64,000 nucleotides of DNA, from the NCBI RefSeq assembly GCF_051020985.1, contig NC_135003.1:8487501-8551500 (forward strand). Direction: 5' to 3'. Below the pieces are notes generated by a model. The model did not search any database. It was not told the origin of the DNA and saw nothing but the letters and a program-made list of their open reading frames with translations. The DNA comes from Nomia melanderi (lineage: Eukaryota > Arthropoda > Insecta > Hymenoptera > Halictidae). Made by a program: the position numbers and the translations under genes. Of this stretch, positions 7,556-17,200 are shown one piece after another (within the stretch, counting starts at the first letter, position 1; the number at the start of each line of letters is the position of its first letter).

Positions 7556-10384
7556 ATGACGAACGTACCTGAGACAGCTCAATTAAAGGGTCTTAAGAGA
7601 CAACGAGCCACAATTAAAGGGCAACTTACGCGGATAGAAACATATCTGGGTGAGGACGATCAGTTTGACATTCATGAATTACAAATTCGCAAGGAAAAGG
7701 TGATAGAGTTAAATACAAGCTTTGAAAACGTTCAGTCAAGCATAGAGTTAGAGGACGAGGTTTCCGATCACGATTCGGAAAGAGAACAGTTCGAACGAAA
7801 CTATTTTAAGATAAGTAGCCTCCTAAACCGCCGAATTGAGAGATTACAAACCCCTAGTAATTTAGCAAGCACAGGTAGATTCACAGACTCGCCAAATACC
7901 GTAACGGTAAGGCAAGAAAGTACCCTTCTACCAAAAATAGAGATAAAACCATACGACGGTAATCCCATTGAATGGCACAGTTTCCATGATACCTTTAAAA
8001 CATTGGTCCACGACAATTTAGACTTACCTGCGGTACAAAAATTCCATCTATTGAAAAATGCACTTCGCGGAGAAATTGCGTCGGTAATTACCTCGTTAAA
8101 CGCGTCAGAACCGAACTACCGGGTCGCTTGGGACTTGTTACAAAGGCGATGCAACAGACCGCGACAAATCGTACAGTCGCATTTGAAAACGTTATTTGAA
8201 TTACCAGAAGTAACTCGCGATGCACCCTCGAGCCTCAGATCATTGGCGGAACAGGCTCAAATGCATGTAAATGCACTCGCCACTCTAGGTCAGCCCGTAG
8301 AACAATGGGACGCGATATTAGTTTATTTGATAGGAAAAAAGCTAGACAAAAATACTCGACGCGGATGGGAACGCACTTTAGAAAATGATGAGATGCCGAC
8401 ATTCGAACAATTAGTTAGTTTTGTAAACAAACAAGCGCGTGGCGAGGAGATTGAAGCGGAATTTTCTAACACAATGAAACGGGTTCCGTATCAAGAGCGT
8501 CCGCTACGAAACAAAGTTAATGCAAGGGGGTACATTCACGTAGCGACGACAAATACTAAGTGCGTCATGTGTAACGAGAACCACGAAATTTACTATTGTA
8601 AACATTTTTTGCAAGCTTCAATTCGGGATAGATTAGAGGTGATAAAACAGAATAAATTATGTCTTAATTGCTTCCGAACTGGACATTTAGTCGCCACGTG
8701 TCAAGCAAACGGGTGCAGGAAATGCAATCAAAGGCACAATACATTATTACATTTTAATAATGAACACCGGGTCAATATGAACACTAGTAACACCCAAGTA
8801 GAAGCTCAAATAACAAACGCGGGAGCCAATGCAACTGCGTTAACGGTCACATGTGATTCAGAAATACTGCTTGGTACAGCGCGGATTAAAATATTAGACA
8901 AATTCAACAAGGAACACGAGTGCCGCGTTTTATTAGACGGGGGATCTCAGACGCATTTTATAACCAGTGAACTAGCCGAAAAATTGCAATTATGTAAGCA
9001 TAACGTAAATTTGACGCTATCAGGTTTAGGTCAGCAGGCGACCAGGGCACAATATAGTGTAAAAACAATAGTCAAGGCGCGGAATAGTAATTTTTCCAGT
9101 CCGATATCGATGATTGCTGTACCCTCGATTACCGGATTATTACCATCCCGACTAGTAAACAGAACCGCGATTCAAGTACCGCAAAACATCGCGTTAGCAG
9201 ATCCGGAATTCCATAAGCCAGGGAAGATAGACGCGTTATTAGGCAATACATTGTTCTTCAGCCTATTAAGCATTGGACAAATTAAATTAAATAACAACAG
9301 TATCATATTGCAGAAAACTAGGTTAGGATGGATAGTTACCGGCAAAACAGATTTGCAACCCGCATATAAGAACCCATCAGTAAAATCGTTCCTTGTTACG
9401 TCGAGTTTAGATAAAACGTTAAACAAATTCCGGAAGATAGAAGAAGTCGCGGAGAAATCGTATTTATCAGAAGAAGAAAGGGCCGCGGAAATTTCATTTA
9501 AACAGGGTACAATACGAGATGCAGACGGACGATATTGCGTAAGATTACCGTTCAACATAAAAAATAAACAACGGTTAGGGAGTTCGCGAGAGATAGCGCT
9601 AAAGGGATTTTATGCTTTAGAACGGAAATTACATTCCAATCAGGAACTGTTAACAGGATATCGGGAATTTTTAAAGGATTACGAACGGTTAGGGCACATG
9701 ACACAGGTCAGCGGAGACGAGCTCACCGAGGGTTTCTACCTGCCGCACCACGCGGTAATAAAGGGAGTCGATTATTGCGGACCATTCTTTCTAAAGGAAC
9801 GGAAACACAGAAGTGAAAATAGAATCAAGGGATACGTTGTAGTGTTTGTATGCTTTGCCACAAAGGCAACTCATTTAGAATTAGTCACAAACCTTACCAC
9901 GGTGAAGGTTTTTAAAAACCACTTAAAAGCTACGATCGGAGACGCACTGGTCACGTACGAACAATTGAACAGCATAGTAATCGAGATCGAGGCTATCTTA
10001 AAATCCCGACCACTAACACCCCTATCCTCTAATCCTAAAGACTATATCGCACTAACACCTGCACACTTCCTAATTGGTGATTCGTTACGAACCCTACCGG
10101 AATATGAGTGGACAGATGTGCATATCAAAAGGCTGTCATTGTGGCAACATACTCAAAGGTGCAGGTATTCAGGAAGGGACACTGGTACTCATACGAGAGG
10201 ACAACCTTCCACCGTTGCAGTGAGAATTGGGCCGAATCTTGGAGGTACATCCAGGGGACGACAAGATTATCCGTGTGGTGACTGTGAAGACACCGCTAGG
10301 AGGGTACAAACGGAGTGTAAAAGGACTTGCGCCACTACCGATAGACTGAGCGTAGCATCTATAGTTCATTGTATATACGTATAG
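7556..10384 (+). CDS. Gag-protease polyprotein fused to RT and integrase remnants (BEL/Pao)
   Basis: A 942-residue frame. I start it at the ATG at 7556; the frame is open back to a TTG at 7538, which is not a credible eukaryotic start. Residues 1-120 are charged and helical, probably coiled coil. Residues ~125-295 match BEL/Pao Gag (DUF1759-like). Three zinc knuckles follow: C336/C339/H343/C348, C369/C372/H377/C382 and C387/C390/H394/H399. A retropepsin-like domain (DUF1758-like) spans ~424-597, with D461-G-G-S-Q in place of the usual D-S/T-G and LGWIV at 590-594. Residues 624-736 are the N-terminal edge of RT, ending PHHAVIK. The frame then enters integrase at G737 (GVDYCGPF), breaks again at 782/783, and loses homology after ~867. 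The RT catalytic motif, RNase H and two of three integrase catalytic acids are absent. Gag could assemble particles; this copy cannot reverse transcribe or integrate by itself. Confidence 0.9.
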   Translation: MTNVPETAQLKGLKRQRATIKGQLTRIETYLGEDDQFDIHELQIRKEKVIELNTSFENVQSSIELEDEVSDHDSEREQFERNYFKISSLLNRRIERLQTPSNLASTGRFTDSPNTVTVRQESTLLPKIEIKPYDGNPIEWHSFHDTFKTLVHDNLDLPAVQKFHLLKNALRGEIASVITSLNASEPNYRVAWDLLQRRCNRPRQIVQSHLKTLFELPEVTRDAPSSLRSLAEQAQMHVNALATLGQPVEQWDAILVYLIGKKLDKNTRRGWERTLENDEMPTFEQLVSFVNKQARGEEIEAEFSNTMKRVPYQERPLRNKVNARGYIHVATTNTKCVMCNENHEIYYCKHFLQASIRDRLEVIKQNKLCLNCFRTGHLVATCQANGCRKCNQRHNTLLHFNNEHRVNMNTSNTQVEAQITNAGANATALTVTCDSEILLGTARIKILDKFNKEHECRVLLDGGSQTHFITSELAEKLQLCKHNVNLTLSGLGQQATRAQYSVKTIVKARNSNFSSPISMIAVPSITGLLPSRLVNRTAIQVPQNIALADPEFHKPGKIDALLGNTLFFSLLSIGQIKLNNNSIILQKTRLGWIVTGKTDLQPAYKNPSVKSFLVTSSLDKTLNKFRKIEEVAEKSYLSEEERAAEISFKQGTIRDADGRYCVRLPFNIKNKQRLGSSREIALKGFYALERKLHSNQELLTGYREFLKDYERLGHMTQVSGDELTEGFYLPHHAVIKGVDYCGPFFLKERKHRSENRIKGYVVVFVCFATKATHLELVTNLTTVKVFKNHLKATIGDALVTYEQLNSIVIEIEAILKSRPLTPLSSNPKDYIALTPAHFLIGDSLRTLPEYEWTDVHIKRLSLWQHTQRCRYSGRDTGTHTRGQPSTVAVRIGPNLGGTSRGRQDYPCGDCEDTARRVQTECKRTCATTDRLSVASIVHCIYV
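9755..9770 (+). other. Deletion junction: RT edge to integrase core
   Basis: PHHAVIK, which in this family leads directly into the RT catalytic core, is followed at once by GVDYCGPF of the integrase core, with no frame loss. RT, RNase H and the N-terminal integrase region are all missing. The breakpoint lies near 9763/9764; a shared-base microhomology cannot be defined without the parent copy. Confidence 0.85.
9764..10349 (+). pseudogene. Deleted and frameshifted integrase remnant of pol
   Basis: The 3' portion of an originally much longer pol. Residues 737-782 of the fused frame carry the first part of the integrase core, including the first catalytic Asp (D739) and the KATHLELVT segment. 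A gap at about 9901 skips to VKVFKNHLK, removing the second Asp and the Glu of the DDE triad. The segment with SRPLTPLSS and TPAHFLIGD is kept. From about 10151-10163 the ancestral frame moves to another phase, where C-terminal integrase homology (DUF5641-like, GTLVLIRED) is readable from 10164. That phase has a TGA at 10221-10223 and its own terminal TGA at 10347-10349. The continuing gag frame instead yields an unrelated tail to 10384. Confidence 0.85.
10221..10223 (+). other. In-phase TGA in the displaced integrase C-terminus
   Basis: In the phase that carries the C-terminal integrase homology (10164-10349), codon 10221-10223 is TGA between CAG and GAATTGGGC, where the family usually has a tryptophan codon. 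One G-to-A change would explain it. This phase is already disconnected from the gag frame, so the stop probably arose without selection. Confidence 0.7.
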
Positions 10385-10466
10385 GCCTTTGTGTATAGAT
10401 ATAAGTTAGTTTTTTATGATTATGCACTCTCCAGACTTCGCAGTTTAATGTATTAGTTTAGACTTG

Positions 10467-10484
10467 TTGAACGGAACCGTTCAA
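10467..10484 (+). other. Inverted repeat overlapping the polypurine tract
   Basis: TTGAACGG and CCGTTCAA form an 8-bp perfect inverted repeat around AA. Its last two bases are the first two of the polypurine tract. This fixed arrangement at the 3' edge of the internal region could form an RNA hairpin just upstream of plus-strand priming. Confidence 0.6.
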
Positions 10485-10493
10485 GGGGGGCGG
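10483..10493 (+). promoter_or_regulatory. Polypurine tract
   Basis: AAGGGGGGCGG, followed by TA and then the TG of the 3' LTR at 10496. A G-rich tract adjoining the 3' LTR is where plus-strand DNA synthesis is primed in LTR retroelements. It is interrupted by one C and separated from the LTR by two bases, so the exact priming end is uncertain. Confidence 0.8.
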
Positions 10494-10495
10494 TA

Positions 10496-11282
10496 TGTTA
10501 AGGCCACTTACAGCCTTAACGTTTCCTCCGACCCCTTAGAACCATCGTACTTTTTAGTTTGTATACACTTTTTATGTTTTCTAAGACTTATTGTACATTT
10601 GGTAGTTTTTTCGGAATAATAGGAGCCTTCGTCCCGTTCACAACTTGCAATCGTCCTTACGGTATTACGAGAAGGGACCGTGGCAGCCATAAATCCCTGA
10701 ACCCATAAGGCCCGCGATTATTGCTGTAGATTTTCTTTGCCTATTGTTTACATCTGGTGTCCAGTCACCAGTATTTTTAACTCTCTTGCCCGTCCGTTAG
10801 CATGTGTTTCTAAGGCCAAGCGTTTCTTGCTTTTTACCTGCCACGGTCGGCGATTGCAAACGGGACGAATTAGTTATTAACTTTAGCAACTAGGAAGACT
10901 AGAAGGGAAGGGATTGTGTCTCCCTTCCACAACCATTTTCAGATCGAAAAGGGCCAACCAGAACGTCTTCACCCCCGTGAAGACGACATTGCGGAGGTGT
11001 CGTCGAAGACGATTCTGGGAGGCCCAGCGAGTCGAGAATAGCGAGTCGAGAATAGCGAGTCGAGAATAGCGAGTGGAGAATAGCGAGTCGAGAATCATAG
11101 TTGGAAACAAATAGTCAACCAAGCAAATAGAGAACATCGAACATATTTCGAGTCACTACACTGATTTTCACAAGTAAATACAGTCCACTTCACAAACCTA
11201 AAAATTCGCACAAAGTTAATTCGGCGTGCGAAGTACTAGTTTAACTACCGAACATAGTCGGTGGAAAACAAGGTACACGACA
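10496..11282 (+). repeat. 3' LTR
   Basis: 787 bp, identical to the 5' LTR across my full visual alignment, including the variant fourth copy of the 14-bp array (11026-11095) and both hairpins (10497-10520, 10965-10984). Since the two LTRs are made identical at integration, zero differences point to an insertion too young to have collected mutations, or to very recent gene conversion. Confidence 0.97.
11026..11095 (+). repeat. 14-bp tandem repeat in the 3' LTR (5 copies)
   Basis: Duplicate of the array at 6660-6729, with the same single-base variant in the fourth unit. Confidence 0.95.
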
Positions 11283-11287
11283 CAACC
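11283..11287. repeat. Right target-site duplication (CAACC)
   Basis: Matches the five bases preceding the 5' LTR. The uninterrupted host site would therefore read across 6129 to 11288. Confidence 0.9.
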
Positions 11288-14200
11288 CATTGGCTACCGT
11301 TGACGCATAAAATTTGACGTTTAAAAAATTGTTTTCTCGGTGTACCGTTCGTGCCCGTAAAATGTTATTGACAATAATTGCGGCGAAGCTCGCTTAGATC
11401 AGACGTAAATGAATTTTCATTCAACAATTACATCTTCCGTAAGTCATGTATCATATAAATGTGATTATTTACCTTGGTTTAGTTTAGTTGAATTCAGTAT
11501 TCAGATGGTTTCAATACACTTCCTTAGAAATACGCGAAATTCTTCTATAGCCAAGGGGTTAAACGGAGAGATGATTCAAGGAAAAAAATAAATTTCATGA
11601 AAGATTCAATCTTGTCTCGAGGCTTGATTGCCTGTGAATGGATATTAATAAAACGAACTGCGAAACGCGTATTGAAAATCCATAAAACGGCCGAAGAATC
11701 ACGTCTGCATCGTAAACCCGATCGAGCCTTATTTATTTCTAACAAGTAGGCAACGTAGGTTTCTCGGGATCGAACACCCACACGGGAAACTCGGACGGCG
11801 GGGTCGTGTTCCCTCCGGTAAAGAAACTTCGCGGGCAACATCGCTCAATGGCCGAGTGTAACGTGTATCGTTCGTATTTACGTGGCCCGAGCGTTCGCTT
11901 CGAACGAACGCCTCTTCGTTGCACAAGTTCCCGGGGAAAGAATAGAGGCAGCGTGCCCACGAACTTGATGGAACATCGAACGCGCGTGACGTCACTCGAC
12001 CTCGTACCTACCGCTCTATTCTCGACTGCGGCGTGCACACCCACGCGGTTAGGTAATATGTAATAGCGAGCCGCGGCGATTTGTGTACCAAGGGTGACGA
12101 CGACGATTCGCCGGGGAAGGAGAAAGTGGAACGCGTGCACGCGTCGTTTCTCTCGCTACGCGTGCCAAGAGAATCACTTTCGAATAATTCAAATGGAACT
12201 CGATCGATTACACCTGACTCTCTTCTTATGCAAATGTTTGGAAAAAGTTTTATCGTCTTTCGTGCGCGATAGTATTATTCGAGAAATGAAAAGGTTTTCA
12301 TTGTAACCACATATTTCCCATTTCAGTTTAATTTTTCTGTACTCTTGAATGGTTGATTACATACCGTGAATACTTAAAGCAGAGAAGAAGGTAAAGCAGT
12401 GAGAATTAGAAAAATCAACGGTACCAAAATTTCGCTGCACAATAAAATTCACTAAGAACTCGGTCACGTAGTATCGAAAACATTTCGTAGTGACTCGTGT
12501 GAGTAATAACGTTATCAAGTGCGATAATTGATAACGCGGTGATATTACTATTCGCGTGAAAAGGTAAGACGCGGCAATAAAGCTGAACGGAACTAAAGAA
12601 ACTTCGTTGACACGATAAAAAGCTGTTTTCTATCGATGACTGAACGAGAGGGGGACTGAAAATCACGTTATCGTGCGGGCTCGACGGATCGAGACGAATA
12701 TAAATTTATTGAAATGCGTCGCGACCTCGATCCCCCATCCCACGCCCCCGCAATCCGAGTGTAACGCCGTCGGCCACGCTTTTATTTATCGACAGAGCCC
12801 AGACGTTATACATCAAGCGTTAATTAAGCGTTGGAAATTACCGATTAAAAGCCGATCGCCGGCCAGCGTGGCTTTGATATACGCTGCCCGCCAGGGGGAA
12901 CGCGAACGATCGAGCGACTTTTGTAAAGTCGCTTTTACCTCTGTAATTCGATTCTCAGCGTTTTGCATTCTGTGGAGGACGGTGAGTTGAACATTGCTGG
13001 ACGCTCGAGAGACCGGACCGTCGATTTTTAATCAGACTTCACCCCCTTTTAAGCCGCAAGATAATAATGACACTAATTATTCAACGGTCGTGTAATCGAT
13101 AATGCGGTAGAATGTTGCACCGATCGGTAACAAATTGCGGCTGTTCCGCAAACGACCATTAAATTTAAACGAATGTAATAAAAGATTTCGTACCGCACTC
13201 GTTTCCCGCTTCTGCAACGTGCAGTCTTGTTTCAAAATTGCTCCACAGATCGTTGAATTCGAATATTCTAGATCTTGATGTAGCTTTGACTATGACATAG
13301 ATTTTTCTTATTGTATCATAGTGCGAATAACAGTAATATCTAATATCAGTGACGCGATTAGCAATGATAAAACCATAAATTTCTATAGTATAACATAAAG
13401 GAATTACATACAATAGAATCTCGATAATTCAAATAAACAGGGTATCTAACAATCCAGATAAATGGAGGCATGAGAAGGAATTGTTCAAGATGTATTTGTA
13501 AAATTCGATCGTATGTATTCCGAGGTACAATCTAAGGATCTAAATTGTTGAGTTCCAATTCAGCCAAGACTCCGAACAGTCTAGATCCCGGTTAATCGAG
13601 GTTGTACTGTACAGATAAATTGAGGGGTAGGGTTAACGCGCGGCAACAACAAGGCAGATCGCATTAACGGCCTACGCCAAAGCGAGAATCACATTTTACC
13701 TAGAATCGCATATCCGAGCAGGCGGGACCGAGAACGGATCACAATAAATAACGCTTAACATACCATTAATAAAATGATTTTTACCCGAGAGCATGGTAGA
13801 CAGCGAATTTAACGGAACCTTCTAACGCGGCCGGTCCAATGATAATTTTCAGTATAATTTTGGAGCATCGTTGAGCACCGATCGCGCGACGCGGTTTCTG
13901 GCATGGATTGGCTCCTGCTCGCGCCGCGCCATCGACGGGCATTTTGATATATGACCCGGCCAAATCGTATTCAACATTAACGTCGAACACCGTTTCACTG
14001 CGATCCAACCCGGATCGGCCCGGTCCGCGCTTGCCTATCGGTCGACGCGAACGGCGTCACCCGTGGATATACGCCCGCGTCCCGTTAATTCCGCATTACG
14101 CGTAATTAGAGCGAGCGTGGAATCGACGATACATCGCACCGGTGAACTCGGCGCGACGTGGTTTCGCTCGCGCGACGCTTTCCCGCGATAGTTTCATGCC

Positions 14201-17200
14201 CTCTTTTGACGGAGATCGGTCGACGTTAGATAGAACTGTTTATGTCCTATATTTAATTTTTCTAGCGTGTTTTAACGCATCCTGTGGTTTTCACAGTGGA
14301 ATACTATTTTAATGCTTTCATATTCTATTTGATGAAAGAATATTCAGGTGTTTTTGTTCCCGATTTGTTGTTGCAAAGAATGTACATTAGTTTTTGGGAT
14401 TATATGTTAGTCATTCTGGACGTTTTGTATTTATTTATTGAGGCACGAATGGAATGATAACAAGACTACTGGGGAGTTCGATAGAATCGATTAATTCTTC
14501 GAAGGAAATCGATTGTGGCGAAGATCGATGGAATTTGTTTGAGATACGAGTTCAATTACTGAAGGGACAGAAGAGAGAATCGTACCAGATTTCCATAAAA
14601 GTCTACAATGAAACAGCAAACGACCAGGCGAGTGGTCATTGAAGTTCTCGTATGAACTAACCAGCTGTATTATAGGGGAGTATTATCGTTAACCCCGCCG
14701 TTAACCCCTTGCCGGTGGAATCATGTCGCCCAGACGTTCAGGCACTCTCGGGGATTATTAAACAGTAAGTTTCGTGTTCGTTTTGGTAACGGGATCGCGC
14801 AAAAAACGCATCGCATTATTTTATGACCGGTTGATTACTATCTTCGAGAGAATTAAATTGCTATATGGAGCAGACCTGTTCTACCACTCTTCTTAAAAAC
14901 AAAAATAAAGCGTGCACGTTGAGCGTGCACCGTGCTGACTTGACGACCACGATGCCAACAAGAAACGTTAGTTCCTGCACCTACCATGCACGAGAAACGC
15001 GATTCGATAATTTACGTCGTTAATGTTTAACTATCCATTTAAATTAGGTAGTTATATGCAAGGATTGATGTTGCTCGTTCTGTTAATTAGATAATTTATT
15101 GTTGGGCTGCTTGTAACATAACATCAGTTATGGGACCAGTTGACAGTAAACGGGTCTGTCTTCATTCTAGCCTGCAACTGTGAGTGATAGTGGCGAGTCA
15201 GCAAATGAAACGATCGCAGAATTGTGTTTACTATTTGTTTCTATACTCACAGTGCCAATATGCACTAACACAAAAAAGATTCCCAAAACTTTCAAACTAC
15301 TAAGGTTTATTTTAACATCTCTTTGTGCAGTCAAATTTTGATACTTCATGATACTTATTAATTCCATCATTTCGTTAAAAAATTTCATAGATCCTTAAAG
15401 TTCCCATTTCATTAAATGAATATCTAATTACATTACAATAATAAACTGAATACTTACTTTCACCATATATTCGTAACAAGTAACATTAATTTTAGATCGA
15501 TCGACCCATGTATGTATTTTGAAAGCGACTTAAGTCCACCTTTCAAAGAAATCAAGTTAATAGTTATAATTCCACATTATCTTTTCATGTTTAAATGATC
15601 GTTGTAAAATGAATTTAAACTGTTTTCAAAACGAACGACCCAATTATTAAAGTCCGTTGAAATGCGAGAATCCGAGATCATCGGAAGGGAAGGTGTGTTC
15701 GAGCAGTTTCTCCTCGTTTCGACGTTTTCTCGGGGTAGAATTATAGTGTTGGATCACGGTACGCCATTACACGGAGGGGAGGGAGCCTATGCAAATCAAG
15801 GGAAGGACGCCTCTGCTCCGCGCGACGAGGAAACGGAGCGGAGGAGTTTTCAAGGCTGCCGCGAAGATTTATCGAGTGTCCCGATCGACGGACAAGTTGT
15901 TGCCCGAAGGTATCGTCCCCGATAGCGGACCTCACGCAATGACAGAAACGTTTTCACCTTTCGCGCCAACCGCAGATAAATCTCAGCAACGTTCCGCGCC
16001 GGCGCTGTGAGACGACGGAACGTTTGTTCTGCTCGACGACGGATTAATGGGGTACGCCCTCGGCCGAGCCATCCTTCAGTCAACATTTTACTATCGTGTA
16101 CATATTTCCGAGGATTCGACGGGCACGTCTCCTCCTCTTTCAAACGGAGGCGATTACCAATTGTCCAGGAAACATTTCTCTGAGTGGTTCGCTAATGAGC
16201 CTCGGATTATTAATGCGCCATCGTGTTTGAGGATCTCTCTGAAACGTATTTGGCTTTCTTTGTCCGATGTGCCGGCTGTAAATCTGTTGGTCCTAGTATC
16301 ACGGTCCTCTTATAAATGGTGTAATAAAAATTTAATGATTTCCGCGCATCATTTTGAATCCATTAAAATACTTAATAAGGTAAACAAACGTCTTGCACGT
16401 TCTACTTTCTGTTTGATTATTGCCTGGGAACCTGTGCTGATCCTAAGAATAAACATTCTCGTAGAAGTGCACGCTAACAACAGAACTTAATCAGTCTAAT
16501 ACAATCTCCCTCTAACCGTCCGCCGTTGCAACGCTCGTGTTCGGTAAATCCGCATCAAAGCGCGAAGCGTAAATATTAAATCGAGCGATATAAACAGAAT
16601 CCGTAGAATGCAGAAGAAAGCGGAACGATCCCTGCTAACGAGGAACGAAGCAACGATCGAAGGCATCCGTCCGGCGAGCCAAACAATACGCGCAGTCTCG
16701 TTAAACGGTTCCGTCGAATTTCACCAATTGAATTCCCGCTGCCGGATCCGGAATTCCGAGCGTCGGTGGCGAGCGGCCGTACGCTTTACAATTCCGCTTC
16801 TGCCCCGGCGAGAAATAAATGTAAATTGTACGCCGGACAAAACGAAGCTCGAGCCGCGGCCGCTTTCGGCTGAACCAATTAACGCTGCGCCATCGTCGAA
16901 CTTAAGCGGCGGTGGTTCGTTATCGTCGAGTTAAGTCCGCGTAAAGTCCTCCGGGTACCTCGAGAGCTAAAGAGCGAGATGAACGCCGGCGAGCGGCCGG
17001 ACAGCCTCCTCGCAACTTGTCCCCCCCTCCGTAACCCCCGCCCCGGTCGCTCGTTGAAGGAAAACTGCACCGACGCCAATTAGCGAGAAGATCCAAACGT
17101 TAAACAACGTAACGTCGGCTCGATAATTAATGAAAACCCGGTGCTACTCCGGCTAGACTATTTACGGAAACTTTTTCGCATTCGTTTCACCGGACCACCC

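Larger units (their letters stand above)
6130..11282 (+). mobile_element. BEL/Pao LTR retrotransposon, internally deleted in pol
   Basis: A 5153-bp element flanked by CAACC duplications. Order: 787-bp LTR, tRNA-Tyr-type primer-binding site, repeat-bearing leader, one long gag-pro-(truncated pol) frame, purine-rich tract, identical 787-bp LTR. The family is set by the coding frame: BEL/Pao-type Gag, three zinc knuckles, a retropepsin-like domain, the N-terminal edge of RT ending at PHHAVIK, and a GVDYCGPF integrase segment. The internal region is only 3579 bp, well short of a complete BEL/Pao element, because the RT core, RNase H and most of the integrase catalytic domain are missing. No env-like frame is present. 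LTR identity implies recent insertion, so this is best read as a non-autonomous copy mobilised by a related complete element. That last step is inference. Confidence 0.95.

Noticed and set aside
11987..11994. TGACGTCA (CRE-type palindrome); another at 25701-25708
   Set aside because: An 8-bp site is expected about once by chance in 64 kb, and neither sits near an identifiable promoter.
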